DNA of 50,700 nt, from NCBI GenBank assembly GCA_022508445.1, contig JAFLVG010000013.1, positions 1 to 50,700 of the forward strand, in the 5' to 3' direction. Numbering within the stretch: position 1 is the first letter of the stretch; every line of letters starts with the position of its first letter. Below are positions 1 to 7,987 of this stretch, in pieces. Below the pieces are notes generated by a model. It was given only the letters and a program-made list of their open reading frames with translations, did no database searches and was not told the origin of the DNA. A program made the position numbers and the translations under genes. This DNA is from Clostridiales bacterium. GTDB taxonomy: Bacteria; Bacillota; Clostridia; Christensenellales; Pumilibacteraceae.

Positions 1-48
1 ACCAATCGGGTATGAACCGAGTACTCTAGCCAGCTGAGCTATGCCGCC
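1..48 (-). tRNA. tRNA-Met (CAU), partial
   Basis: The 5' half of a tRNA gene read on the minus strand; the 3' half is off the left edge. The acceptor 5' strand is GGCGGCA, then TA, a D-arm with GCTC/GAGT, and an anticodon arm whose loop is TTCATAC, so the anticodon is CAT. The stem lacks the three G-C pairs typical of initiator tRNA, and the loop matches elongator tRNA-Met. A lysidine-modified tRNA-Ile is the alternative. The first pair of the anticodon stem appears to be a C-U mismatch. Confidence 0.85.
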
Positions 49-51
49 ATA

Positions 52-98
52 GCAAAACCCATTATAACAGAATTTATCATGTTTGGCAAGGGTTTTGC
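52..98. repeat. 9-bp inverted repeat around the tRNA-Met promoter
   Basis: GCAAAACCC at 52-60 and GGGTTTTGC at 90-98 are perfect inverted copies. They bracket the -35 and -10 boxes of the tRNA promoter. The pair could be an operator, or could form a hairpin in readthrough RNA from trxA. No T-run follows, so it is not a standard terminator. Confidence 0.5.
61..89 (-). promoter_or_regulatory. Vegetative promoter of tRNA-Met
   Basis: On the minus strand TTGCCA (84-89), a 17-base spacer and TATAAT (61-66), with the tRNA 5' end 12 bases downstream. This fits a housekeeping sigma-A promoter. Confidence 0.8.
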
Positions 99-113
99 GG
101 TATATTTTTTAAA

Positions 114-419
114 TTATGCTATACCAAACGCCTTTTTGATTTCGTCGAGAGGAGTGAGACCTACAAACCGTTCCACCACCACGCCGTCCTCAAACAATAC
201 AAGCGTGGGGATACTGCTGACCTGAAAATCAATCGGCAACACGTCGTCCTTGTCGACGTCTATTTTGATGAGCTTGACGTCGGTCGTTTCCGCAAGCTCT
301 TCCACTATCGGCGCTTGTGAGCGGCACGGGCCGCACCAAGTCGCCCAAAAGTCCACGAGCGTTTTTCCGCTCGCCGTAATTTCGTTAAATTCTTCCAATG
401 TCGGATTGAGTTTTACCAT
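114..419 (-). CDS. trxA: Thioredoxin
   Basis: A 101-residue single-domain thioredoxin, the usual length. The redox motif WCGPC is at residues 28-32, preceded by the typical VDFWATWCGPC context, and the cis-proline loop SIPT is present near residue 71. It should reduce protein disulfides in the cytosol with electrons from thioredoxin reductase, which is not in the window. The start is supported by AAGGAGAA eight bases upstream. It lies 67 bases downstream of the dipeptidase gene on the same strand and may be co-transcribed with it. Confidence 0.95.
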   Translation of the reverse strand: MVKLNPTLEEFNEITASGKTLVDFWATWCGPCRSQAPIVEELAETTDVKLIKIDVDKDDVLPIDFQVSSIPTLVLFEDGVVVERFVGLTPLDEIKKAFGIA

Positions 420-486
420 GATTGTTCTCCTTGTTTTTTATTGTAGTATCTGTCGTAGACGCGGCTTTTACGCCATTATCTTTTAC

Positions 487-1899
487 TTAAAGATTGGCGA
501 GCTCGACAGCCGCCGCCAAGTATATCTCGTAATTCTTGAAAAGCTGTGCTATGGGGAAGTTCTCGTCGGCACGGTGCATATTGATATCTATATCAATCGG
601 TGTACAGCCGAACGCAACGGCGTTGGGAAGCTCTCTTGCGTACGTTCCCCCACCCACTTTCAGCGGCTCGGTCATATCGCCCGTTATCTTTCGGTAAACA
701 CCGAGAAGCGATTTAATGAGCGGCGCGTTCTCGTCGATATAAAGGTTTTCGTGATAGTCGCGCACCTCGGCTTTGCAACCCGTTGCCGCCTCTAATTTCT
801 CCGCGACGAACTCCGCGGTCACGCCGAGCGGAAGTCTGAAATCAATAAGGAGCGACAGCGTATTATTTTCCAACCACGCTTGCGACATGCACATGCTAGT
901 GTCGCCGCTTTTCGGATCGTCCACGTACACGCCGAGCTTACTGCTCGCGAGCGGCGTGCAGAGGTATTCGTAAATCTTATCGAGGTATTTCGATTCGATA
1001 ACGCCGTTGTATGCCGCAAGCACGCCCAAAGTTTTCCACAGCGCACTGTCGCCTTTTTCGGGCGTTGACGCGTGTTCCGCAGTGCCGTTTGCCGTGACGG
1101 TGACGCACTTGCCGTTTGTGATTTCATAGTCGGCAAAGCTCGCGCCCGAGGACACGATCTGCGCGGCAAGCGGCGCGGCTTTGAAAACGTCCGACGTGGG
1201 CGCACCGCCGCATACTTTTTCGAAAGCTTGATGTAAAGGACTGCCGTTAATTATCTTGAAGCTCGATTTATCGGGCACGGCGTTGGCGCACTCCGCGCCG
1301 TCGATATACGAAATATTGCGCGATAAATTTTCGTCGGCAAACTTCAAAATGATGTGCGCAATTCCCTTTTCGCTGTTGATAACGGGAAACTCGGAGTCGG
1401 GCACAAACGACATAACGGGGACCTCGCCGCCGGTTTTGAGATAGTGCCTGATACACGAGCTGCCGCGCTCCTCGTCCGCGCCGACGATGAGCCTGACTCT
1501 CCGTTTCAGCGGCGTGTTATTCTGTTTGAGCGTTCTGAGCGCGTGTAAGCACACCACAACCGCGCCCTTATCGTCGCCCACGCCTCTGCCGTAAACTTTG
1601 CCGTTTTCCTCTACCATTTTGAACGGATCGGTCGCCCAACCGTTTCCGGCAGGCACGACGTCGAGGTGGCCGAGAATGCCTATGCACTCTTTGCCGCTCC
1701 CCACTTCCGCGTATGCGCACGCACCGTCGATAAGCTCGGCATTAAGCCCGTAAGATTTCGCCTTATTGACAAACCATTCGAGCGCGCGCAAGCATTGCTT
1801 GCCGTAAGGCGCGCCTTCTTCGGGCGTGGAATACACGCTCGGTATTTCGATTATTTCCGCAAGGTCGTCAAGAAGCTCACGATTTAACATTTCGTCCAT
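487..1899 (-). CDS. M20 family dipeptidase (PepV/Sapep type)
   Basis: A 470-residue zinc aminoacyl-dipeptidase of family M20, normal length for PepV-like enzymes. Visible metal and catalytic motifs are GHLDVVPAG (His78, Asp80), GRGVGDDKG (Asp109/110), the Glu-Glu pair in DEERGSS (143-144) and a late IDINMHRADENF carrying the last metal His. A lid domain lies between the two halves of the catalytic domain. It would cleave dipeptides in the cytosol during peptide use. The start has AAAAAGG a few bases upstream and its own promoter, divergent from gltX. Specificity cannot be told from sequence. Confidence 0.9.
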   Translation of the reverse strand: MDEMLNRELLDDLAEIIEIPSVYSTPEEGAPYGKQCLRALEWFVNKAKSYGLNAELIDGACAYAEVGSGKECIGILGHLDVVPAGNGWATDPFKMVEENGKVYGRGVGDDKGAVVVCLHALRTLKQNNTPLKRRVRLIVGADEERGSSCIRHYLKTGGEVPVMSFVPDSEFPVINSEKGIAHIILKFADENLSRNISYIDGAECANAVPDKSSFKIINGSPLHQAFEKVCGGAPTSDVFKAAPLAAQIVSSGASFADYEITNGKCVTVTANGTAEHASTPEKGDSALWKTLGVLAAYNGVIESKYLDKIYEYLCTPLASSKLGVYVDDPKSGDTSMCMSQAWLENNTLSLLIDFRLPLGVTAEFVAEKLEAATGCKAEVRDYHENLYIDENAPLIKSLLGVYRKITGDMTEPLKVGGGTYARELPNAVAFGCTPIDIDINMHRADENFPIAQLFKNYEIYLAAAVELANL

Positions 1900-1943
1900 A
1901 AATTTTTCCTTTTTGCTTGCGTTTTACTCGCAAAAGCATTAAA

Positions 1944-1973
1944 ATTATATCATGACATTATCGGCGTTGTCAA
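1944..1973 (-). promoter_or_regulatory. Vegetative promoter of the dipeptidase gene
   Basis: Minus strand TTGACA (1968-1973), 18-base spacer, TATAAT (1944-1949). The leader to the start codon is about 40 bases and carries a small TTGCG/CGCAA hairpin before the ribosome binding site. Confidence 0.8.
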
Positions 1974-2005
1974 GCGACGCGCCTGTTGCGAACAAGGAGA
2001 ACACA

Positions 2006-3421
2006 ATGGTACGCACAAGATTTGCACCAAGTCCCACCGGTTACTTGCATATCGGCGGACTGCGCACGGCACTCTACGCCTATCTTTTCGCCAAAAAGCA
2101 CGGCGGCAAATTTATACTTCGCATAGAGGACACCGACCAAACTCGCGAAGTCGCAGGCGCTGTGGACGTGATCATAACCGCGCTCGAAAAAGCCGGCATG
2201 CACTACGACGAGGGACCTATCGTCGGCGGCGATTACGGTCCGTACATTCAGTCCGAGCGCAAGCAGATTTATCTCGAATACGCCAAAAAGCTAATAGACA
2301 GCGGCGACGCTTATTACTGCTTCTGCACGAAGGAGCGGCTCGCGGAGCTTCACGAGCACGGCGCGACAAAGTACGACAAGCATTGCTTAAAGCTGTCAAA
2401 GTCCGAGATCGAGGAGCGCATTGCGCGCGGCGAGCCGTACGTCATACGCCAAAACATTCCCGAAAGCGGAACGTCCACCTATCACGATGAGGTGTTCGGC
2501 GACGTTACCGTCGATTTCAAGGATTTAGAGGACAACATTCTCATCAAGTCGGACGGCATGCCGACGTACAATTTCGCCAACGTCATAGACGATCATCTCA
2601 TGGGCATCACACACTGCATACGCGGCGTCGAGTATTTGATGTCCACGCCCAAGTACAATCTTTTATACGACGCGCTCGGCTGGGCGCGCCCCGTGTATAT
2701 TCACCTGCAACCGATTATGCGCGACAGCCAGCACAAGCTATCCAAGCGCGACGGCGACGCAGGCTTTGAGGATTTTTTGAACAAGGGCTTTCTCCCTCAT
2801 GCAATCGTCAACTATATCGCCCTTCTCGGCTGGAATCCCAAAGACAACAACGAGAAAATGTCGATGGACGAGCTTATAGAAAAATTCTCTATCGAGGGCT
2901 TGCAAAAATCGTCGTCCATCTTCGACGAAACAAAAATGCGCTGGCTCAACTCGCTGTACATCAAGGAGATGAGCGCAAAAGACTTTCATGCCGCCGCCAT
3001 GCCATACTATCAAAAATACTGCCCCGATAAGGGCGTCGATTACGAGTATCTTTCCGAGCTTTTGCAGACGCGTGTGGAAACGCTTTCGGACATCAAAGAA
3101 CGCGCGGCGTTTATAGACGCGTTCGACAACTTCGACACCGAGCTTTTCATCAATAAGAAATGGAAAACGGACGTCGCTATGGCGAAAGACTTGATTGACG
3201 ACTGCTTAGCCTGCACAAACGCGCCCGAGCTCAACGTAGCTCTCGAAAGCCTCGCCGAGCGCAAGGGACTCAAAAAAGGACAAGTGCTTTGGATTTACCG
3301 CATAGCGCTGACGGGCGCCGCGGCGACGCCGGGCGGCGGCGAAGAAATGGTCAAGTTATTCGGCAAAACGGAAGCGCTGCGAAGGCTCGAAAAAGTCAAA
3401 AATATACTTGCTACCCTTTAA
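2006..3421 (+). CDS. gltX: Glutamyl-tRNA synthetase
   Basis: A class I aminoacyl-tRNA synthetase of 471 residues, the usual bacterial length. It opens with VRTRFAPSPTGYLHIGG, holding the HIGH-type motif at 15-18, and has the second signature as KLSKRDGDAG. An in-frame ATG 54 bases upstream adds residues without homology. I chose the ATG at 2006 because AACAAGGAGA precedes it directly and the conserved N-terminus begins there. Whether it also charges tRNA-Gln cannot be judged here. It is followed after 21 bases by ridA on the same strand, probably as a two-gene operon. I could not assign a convincing promoter in the short divergent gap. Confidence 0.96.
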   Translation: MVRTRFAPSPTGYLHIGGLRTALYAYLFAKKHGGKFILRIEDTDQTREVAGAVDVIITALEKAGMHYDEGPIVGGDYGPYIQSERKQIYLEYAKKLIDSGDAYYCFCTKERLAELHEHGATKYDKHCLKLSKSEIEERIARGEPYVIRQNIPESGTSTYHDEVFGDVTVDFKDLEDNILIKSDGMPTYNFANVIDDHLMGITHCIRGVEYLMSTPKYNLLYDALGWARPVYIHLQPIMRDSQHKLSKRDGDAGFEDFLNKGFLPHAIVNYIALLGWNPKDNNEKMSMDELIEKFSIEGLQKSSSIFDETKMRWLNSLYIKEMSAKDFHAAAMPYYQKYCPDKGVDYEYLSELLQTRVETLSDIKERAAFIDAFDNFDTELFINKKWKTDVAMAKDLIDDCLACTNAPELNVALESLAERKGLKKGQVLWIYRIALTGAAATPGGGEEMVKLFGKTEALRRLEKVKNILATL

Positions 3422-3442
3422 CAAAAGGAGCGTAACAGCAAT

Positions 3443-3826
3443 ATGAAGAAAACCGAAATATCCACAAAAAATGCACCTGCGGCAATCGGTCCGTACTCGC
3501 AAGCTATCGCCGTAGGCGACATGCTCTACACTTCGGGGCAAATACCGCTCGATCCCAACACGAGCGAAATAGTAAGCGGCGGTATCACCGAACAGGCTCA
3601 CCGCGCTCTTAAAAACATCGGCGAAGTTCTTGCCGCTTCGGGACTCGACTACTCCGACGTAGTTAAGACCACCGTGTTCGTAACAGACCTCGGCGACTTT
3701 GCCGCGGTCAACGCAGTATACGGCGAATACTTCGAAAAACCCTACCCGGCAAGAAGCTGTGTTCAAGTCGCGGCTCTTCCCAAAAACGCAAAGATAGAAA
3801 TCGAAGTAATAGCGCGTTTACGGTAA
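3443..3826 (+). CDS. ridA: RidA family enamine/imine deaminase
   Basis: 127 residues, typical of the Rid/YjgF/YER057c family that forms trimers. Family marks are the N-terminal APAAIGPYSQAI, TSGQIPLDP, and the C-terminal YPARSCVQVAALPK with the conserved substrate-binding arginine, ending in IEIEVIA. These proteins hydrolyse reactive 2-aminoacrylate made by PLP enzymes. AAAGGAG precedes the start and a strong terminator follows, so it closes the gltX operon. In Bacillus subtilis the homologue YabJ also lies near the origin. Confidence 0.93.
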   Translation: MKKTEISTKNAPAAIGPYSQAIAVGDMLYTSGQIPLDPNTSEIVSGGITEQAHRALKNIGEVLAASGLDYSDVVKTTVFVTDLGDFAAVNAVYGEYFEKPYPARSCVQVAALPKNAKIEIEVIARLR

Positions 3827-3844
3827 AAAAGCGTAAAGCAAAAC

Positions 3845-3877
3845 CGCTCTCGAAAACTTTCGAGAGCGATTTTTTTG
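3845..3877. terminator. Bidirectional intrinsic terminator
   Basis: CGCTCTCGAAA pairs with its inverted copy (3845-3868) and is followed by seven T on the plus strand after one A. On the minus strand the same stem ends in GGTTTTG. It separates ridA from the convergent MBL-fold gene. Confidence 0.9.
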
Positions 3878-3893
3878 TACTGATAACTTTACA

Positions 3894-4556
3894 TCAAAAC
3901 TTCTGTCTATTGAGGACTACGACCTTTGTCGCTTCATTGCCGTCGAAATCGCTTCTGTCGAGATCGAGCTCGTCGAGATCCTCTTGCACAAGCTCGTCGT
4001 CGAAAAGCCTTGTGAACGGCTCGACCTTGTCTATATCGAGCTCGCAGTGTTTGAGCTTGTAGTGCATGGGAATGACTATCTGCGGCATGAGCCTATCCAC
4101 ATATTCCTTTGCAAGCTCCGCGTCAACTGTGTAGTTTCCACCTACGGGGATCATGAGTACGTCTACGGGAAGCAGCCGCTCGATAAGCTCGGGACTGCAC
4201 GGCTCGCCTATATCGCCCATGTGGCACACACTCACGCCGTCCATGCCGAACTTGTATATGACGTTCTTGCCGCGCTCTTTTCCCTCGCAGTCATCGTGAA
4301 ATGCCTGAATGCCCGTTATATGCACTCTGCCCTCGTACTCGAACTTGCCGGCAGTGTCGTACATCTGCTTATAGCTCTTGACGCCTTTCAAATGATTGTG
4401 ATCGGCGTGTCCGTGCGACATCGTTACGATATCGACGCTCGGCGGCGGGCAAAAGCTATATCCAACCATTTCGGAATCGAACGGATCGGTAAGCACGGAA
4501 ATACCCGTGCTTTCGGTCAACAAAAACGAAGAATGTCCTAACCACTTGATTTTCAT
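3894..4556 (-). CDS. MBL-fold metal-dependent hydrolase (UlaG/YtkL-like)
   Basis: A 220-residue metallo-beta-lactamase fold protein. The metal motif HGHADH is at 48-53, a second His/Asp set follows (HMGDIG), and a late PMHYK supplies the last ligand. It starts with KIKWLGHSSFLL, which is typical of the UPF0173/UlaG-like branch. The substrate is unknown; relatives act on phosphoesters or lactones. The gene follows the DUF1934 gene by eight bases on the same strand and is probably translated from the same mRNA, with AGAGG inside the end of the upstream gene. Confidence 0.88.
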   Translation of the reverse strand: MKIKWLGHSSFLLTESTGISVLTDPFDSEMVGYSFCPPPSVDIVTMSHGHADHNHLKGVKSYKQMYDTAGKFEYEGRVHITGIQAFHDDCEGKERGKNVIYKFGMDGVSVCHMGDIGEPCSPELIERLLPVDVLMIPVGGNYTVDAELAKEYVDRLMPQIVIPMHYKLKHCELDIDKVEPFTRLFDDELVQEDLDELDLDRSDFDGNEATKVVVLNRQKF

Positions 4557-4564
4557 TGCTTTAT

Positions 4565-4972
4565 TTAAACCTCTTTTTTGGGTAACAGCACTGTAACGTC
4601 TACAAAGCGCTCGATATCTCCTGCCGCCTCGGAAGACAAAATGTAACGGAGCGAAATATCGAGCTTGTCATCGCTTTTTTGCACGGTCCGGTCTAACGTC
4701 TTGACCGTAAACCGCGCTTTGCCGAACGGCGTGGCAAGCAAAACAGAACTGACCTTGTCGGAAAGCTCTATATCATACGACAATTCCCCTGACGTGCAAA
4801 TTTTTGTCTTTGCCGCAGTATGTTCAATCGCGAACTTATCTTGATGTATGGAAAATTCCAAAGCGAATCCGCCCGCATGCTCGGCGTAAACGCCGTCGCA
4901 CTTAACAGGCTCTTGTTCCGACGCGATAATAACCGCGACGGGGATTGTACTTCGGGGTACCGTACTGTCCAT
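4565..4972 (-). CDS. DUF1934 family beta-barrel protein
   Basis: 135 residues. The pattern of alternating beta strands, with ELSYDIELSD, TPFGKARFTVKT and a final ISLRYILSSEAAGDIERFVDVTV, matches the DUF1934 family (YwiB in Bacillus), small calycin-like barrels of unknown role. The start is the only ATG available at the N-terminus and there is no ribosome binding site before it. The -10 box of a good promoter is seven bases upstream, so the mRNA is predicted to be leaderless. It sits between dnaA and an MBL-fold hydrolase. Confidence 0.75.
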   Translation of the reverse strand: MDSTVPRSTIPVAVIIASEQEPVKCDGVYAEHAGGFALEFSIHQDKFAIEHTAAKTKICTSGELSYDIELSDKVSSVLLATPFGKARFTVKTLDRTVQKSDDKLDISLRYILSSEAAGDIERFVDVTVLLPKKEV

Positions 4973-4979
4973 AGGTAAT

Positions 4980-5008
4980 ATTTTACACTAAATTATATGG
5001 TATGTCAA
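4980..5008 (-). promoter_or_regulatory. Promoter of the DUF1934 gene, predicted leaderless
   Basis: Minus strand TTGACA (5003-5008), 17-base spacer, TAAAAT (4980-4985), then seven bases and the ATG at 4972. Transcription should begin at or within about two bases of the start codon. Confidence 0.75.
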
Positions 5009-5052
5009 CAACTTTTTAGTTTTTATCATTCCGATAACAAAAGCAACAAAGT

Positions 5053-6402
5053 TTACTTACGCAGTATCATCGCCTTGATGTCGTTTACTGCTGTTTTGGT
5101 CTTGGGATCGGAAGAAACCATGGCGGAAATTTTATCGCGCGCATGCATGACCGTCGTATGCTCTCTGCCGCCGAAATACTCGCCTATCGTCGTAAGCGGA
5201 ATATTCATAAACTCGTTGATAAGGTAAATGGCTATCTGGCGCGGCACCACGACTTCCTTGTTCTTCTTTTTGCCGACTACGTCCGCCTTTTGCGCATTGA
5301 AATATTTGCACGTGCAATCGACGATCTCATCAACAGTTATCTCGTCGCATTCTTGAACGCGGTAGTCTTTGAGCGCCTCTTGGCAAATCGCCCTATCGAC
5401 CTTGCGCTCGTACAGCTTGGAAAGGAACATGACTTTTGTAAGCACCCCTTCCATTTCGCGGATGTTGCTCGTGACGTGCTCGGCAATGAAAGCAAGCTCG
5501 TCAAAATCGATGTTCTTCTTTGCCTTTTGCGCCTTCTTTTGAAGAATGGCTATGCGTGTTTCGAGATCGGGCGGCTGAACGTCTACCACCATGCTCGACG
5601 CAAACCGCGACCGCACGCGACTATCTAGGTCGGGAATATCCTGCGGACGGCGGTCGGACGCGAAAACCATCTGCTTGCCCGCGCCTTTGAGCGCCTCGAA
5701 CGTGTGGAAAACCTCCTCCTGCGTGGACGGCTTCTTGCTCAAAAACTGAACGTCGTCTATCATGAGAAGATCGAGGTTTCTGTACTTGTCGCGGAAAGAC
5801 TGATTGTTGATGCCGTTAGCCGTTCTGATTGACGCAATAAACTCGTTGATAAATGTGTCGGTCGAAACATACAGCATTTTCATGTTGGGACGCGACAGGC
5901 GAAGATCGTTGCCGATAGCTTGCATGATATGCGTTTTTCCGAGTCCGACGTCGCCGTAAATGAACAGTGGGTTGTAAAGCGTTCCCGGGTTTTCGGCGAC
6001 TGCAAGCGCGGTTTCATAAGCCATACGGTTGCACTTTCCTACAACAAAGTCGGCAAAGTTGTATTGAGGATTGAGCGGATTTTCAGACCGCGGCGTCGTA
6101 CGCTCGCTCGGTTGCGACTGCTCCTTTTGCTTTTCTTCCGTCTTTTGCGCTATTTCGTCCTCGGAAACGATGGTTATTCCGGACGGCGCACCCTCCACTT
6201 CGCGCAGGGCGCGTTTTAGTAACGGCAAATACCGCGCAAGGACTTCGCTCTTTGCCCCGTCGGACGGCGCGCAAAGCACCAATATACCGTCCTCGACCTT
6301 AACGGGGCGAAGCGGTTTAATCCACACGTCAAAACCCAAAGAATGCACCTCGACTTCGAGTATGGACAGCATATCTTGCCAAATAACGGTTATATCTTCC
6401 AT
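5053..6402 (-). CDS. dnaA: Chromosomal replication initiator DnaA
   Basis: 449 residues, normal length. Domain I (about 1-80) has the WxxxL-type helices. A charged linker spans about 85-110. The AAA+ domain carries Walker A GDVGLGKTH (150-158), Walker B LLMIDDVQF (212-220) and sensor/arginine-finger elements in SRVRSRF. The C-terminal DNA-binding domain has the signature FGGREHTTVMHA. It binds DnaA boxes and opens oriC. The start is supported by AGGTG six bases upstream. Unusually, dnaN, recF and gyrase genes are not adjacent: neighbours are a ferredoxin gene and a DUF1934 gene, and I see no cluster of TTATCCACA-like boxes in the flanking gaps. Confidence 0.97.
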   Translation of the reverse strand: MEDITVIWQDMLSILEVEVHSLGFDVWIKPLRPVKVEDGILVLCAPSDGAKSEVLARYLPLLKRALREVEGAPSGITIVSEDEIAQKTEEKQKEQSQPSERTTPRSENPLNPQYNFADFVVGKCNRMAYETALAVAENPGTLYNPLFIYGDVGLGKTHIMQAIGNDLRLSRPNMKMLYVSTDTFINEFIASIRTANGINNQSFRDKYRNLDLLMIDDVQFLSKKPSTQEEVFHTFEALKGAGKQMVFASDRRPQDIPDLDSRVRSRFASSMVVDVQPPDLETRIAILQKKAQKAKKNIDFDELAFIAEHVTSNIREMEGVLTKVMFLSKLYERKVDRAICQEALKDYRVQECDEITVDEIVDCTCKYFNAQKADVVGKKKNKEVVVPRQIAIYLINEFMNIPLTTIGEYFGGREHTTVMHARDKISAMVSSDPKTKTAVNDIKAMILRK

Positions 6403-6421
6403 AACAGCACCTATATGCTAA

Positions 6422-6450
6422 ATTATACAGCAAACCGCCGATAAAATCAA
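6422..6450 (-). promoter_or_regulatory. Vegetative promoter of dnaA
   Basis: Minus strand TTGATT (6445-6450), 17-base spacer, TATAAT (6422-6427). The predicted leader is short, about 13 bases, and carries AGGTG. I saw no exact DnaA box overlapping it. Confidence 0.75.
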
Positions 6451-6531
6451 GTATTTATGTCGAATGTGTACAGTACATCACATTGATGCTCAATGCGCGG
6501 TAGCATGCTCATATATGCGCATATTCGCACA

Positions 6532-6569
6532 TAAAAAACCGAGCGACAAGCTGATGCCTGTCGCTCGGT
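6532..6569 (-). terminator. Intrinsic terminator after the ferredoxin gene
   Basis: On the minus strand ACCGAGCGACA and its inverted copy form a stem of about 11 pairs, followed by six T. It lies 17 bases after the ferredoxin stop codon and upstream of dnaA, so it insulates dnaA from its neighbour. Confidence 0.92.
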
Positions 6570-6585
6570 GAAATGACGCTTTATC

Positions 6586-6753
6586 TTACTCTGTGATTGC
6601 GCCGGTCGGGCACTCGCCTTCGCAAGCGCCGCAATCAATGCAAGTGTCGGGATCGACGACATATTTGCCGTCGCCTTCGCTGATTGCGCTTACAGGACAA
6701 GCCGCCGCGCAAGCTCCGCACGAAATGCATTCATCGGAAATTTTGTGTGCCAT
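6586..6753 (-). CDS. 2[4Fe-4S] ferredoxin
   Basis: A 55-residue protein with two CxxCxxCxxxCP clusters: CISCGACAAACP (residues 9-20) and CIDCGACEGECP (38-49). This is the classic clostridial ferredoxin, a low-potential electron carrier for enzymes such as hydrogenase and pyruvate:ferredoxin oxidoreductase. Its presence suggests anaerobic metabolism. The start has a strong GGAGG seven bases upstream, its own promoter and its own terminator, so it is a single-gene unit. Confidence 0.96.
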   Translation of the reverse strand: MAHKISDECISCGACAAACPVSAISEGDGKYVVDPDTCIDCGACEGECPTGAITE

Positions 6754-6783
6754 GATATTATACCTCCAAATGTTTATGGATAG

Positions 6784-6812
6784 AGTATAACATATATATT
6801 CCTAAAAGTCAA
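6784..6812 (-). promoter_or_regulatory. Vegetative promoter of the ferredoxin gene
   Basis: Minus strand TTGACT (6807-6812), 17-base spacer, TATACT (6784-6789), about 25 bases of leader with GGAGG. Confidence 0.8.
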
Positions 6813-6874
6813 TGTTGTGATTCAAATTAAGCGGTTAGGCGTTGCGAACATTTATTTTGCAACTCCGTTTCCCA

Positions 6875-7987
6875 CTATTCCGATTGCGGCTTTTGATTCT
6901 TCTTCTTGTGATTGAATCTACGGTGCTTGTTCTTCTTACCGCCGTGAGGCTGCTTTCCGTCTTGTGGTTCCGCTGTATTTTCCGCATTGCCGCCGACTTT
7001 GTTATTCCTGTTTTGATCGCGGTCGTTCTTGCGGCCGTTGCCGTTTTGGTTTTGATTGTTGTTGGGCTTATGCTTGTCACCGCGGCCGGTCGATTTATTT
7101 TTGCCGTCGCCGCCATTTTGACGGTCGTTATTCTGCTTGTCTGCAGGCGCGGCTTGGTTTTGCTTTTGCTCGCGGCGTTCGCCTACAAGCTCGTTCAAGT
7201 CAAATTCGCAAAACTCGAAATTCTCGTCGTCGCCCACTCTTACGCGAACCTTTTCGGAAAGCGGCGTGACAGATACCACCGTGCCTTGCCTGCCGTCCGG
7301 ACAAGTGACGACAGTCCCGTGCTTGGGCGCGCGCTTCATGACGTCCTCGTATGTCTTATTCTCGTAGGAAAGACAGCATAGAAGCCTTCCGCACATCCCG
7401 TTTATCTTGTTGGGCGTGAGCGCGAGGTTTTGCGTTTTTGCCATCTTGATGGAAACGTGTTCGCAGTCGGACTCGAATCTTCCGCAACAGCACGGCATGC
7501 CGCATGCGCCGAGAGTGCCTATTAGCTTGCACTCGTCGCGCGCGCCTATTTGCCGAAGATCGATACGCATGTGGAAAGCGGACGCCAGGTCGCGGACGAG
7601 CTCGCGAAAATCGACACGCTGTTCGGCCGTAAAATACAAAACGAGCTTGCTGTGGTCGACAGTGAATTCGCAATCGACGATTTTCATATCGAGACCGCGT
7701 TCCGCCACCTTTTGCTTTGCGGTCGAGATGATGTTTTGCTTTTGTTCGGCGTCGGCACGCTCCGCTTCGAGATCGGAGTCTGTCGCTATACGAAGAACGG
7801 GTTTGAGCGGCGCTACAATCTTGTCCTCCTCGACTTCCATCGTGGGCTGAATGACGGTAGCAAGCTCAACTCCGCGCTGCGTTTCCACAACCACCTTAAC
7901 GTTTTTATTATATGTCTCGCCCTCCGTCGGCGCAAAGTAATATATGCGCGGCGAAGTTCTGAATCTGACGCCTATTACTTTCGGCAT
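6875..7987 (-). CDS. ricT: RicT/YaaT, PSP1-domain regulatory iron-sulfur protein
   Basis: 370 residues. Residues 1-270 match the PSP1 family protein RicT (YaaT), which with RicA and RicF binds iron-sulfur clusters, steers RNase Y mRNA processing, and in Bacillus affects sporulation and competence. The cysteine-rich core is visible: GACGMPCCC (160-168), VSIKMAKTQNL, and MCGRLLCC (198-205). Residues 271-370 form a low-complexity tail rich in Asn, Lys, Gln, Gly and Arg, longer than I expect for the family and probably disordered; it might bind RNA. The gene overlaps the holB end by 13 bases and keeps the Bacillus order tmk-holB-yaaT. Confidence 0.92.
   Translation of the reverse strand: MPKVIGVRFRTSPRIYYFAPTEGETYNKNVKVVVETQRGVELATVIQPTMEVEEDKIVAPLKPVLRIATDSDLEAERADAEQKQNIISTAKQKVAERGLDMKIVDCEFTVDHSKLVLYFTAEQRVDFRELVRDLASAFHMRIDLRQIGARDECKLIGTLGACGMPCCCGRFESDCEHVSIKMAKTQNLALTPNKINGMCGRLLCCLSYENKTYEDVMKRAPKHGTVVTCPDGRQGTVVSVTPLSEKVRVRVGDDENFEFCEFDLNELVGERREQKQNQAAPADKQNNDRQNGGDGKNKSTGRGDKHKPNNNQNQNGNGRKNDRDQNRNNKVGGNAENTAEPQDGKQPHGGKKNKHRRFNHKKKNQKPQSE

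Noticed and set aside
1900-2005. T-box or other riboswitch before gltX (also looked for before lysS and metG)
   Set aside because: Leaders are too short and lack the AGGGTGG element.
6403-6585. Replication origin beside dnaA
   Set aside because: No TTATCCACA-type boxes or AT-rich unwinding tract with repeats in the gaps on either side of dnaA; the single TTATCCACA in rpoB looks like chance.
6842-7381. Very hydrophobic open frame that looks like a membrane protein
   Set aside because: It is the complement of the Asn/Lys/Gly-rich tail of RicT, which reads as Leu/Val/Ile on the other strand.
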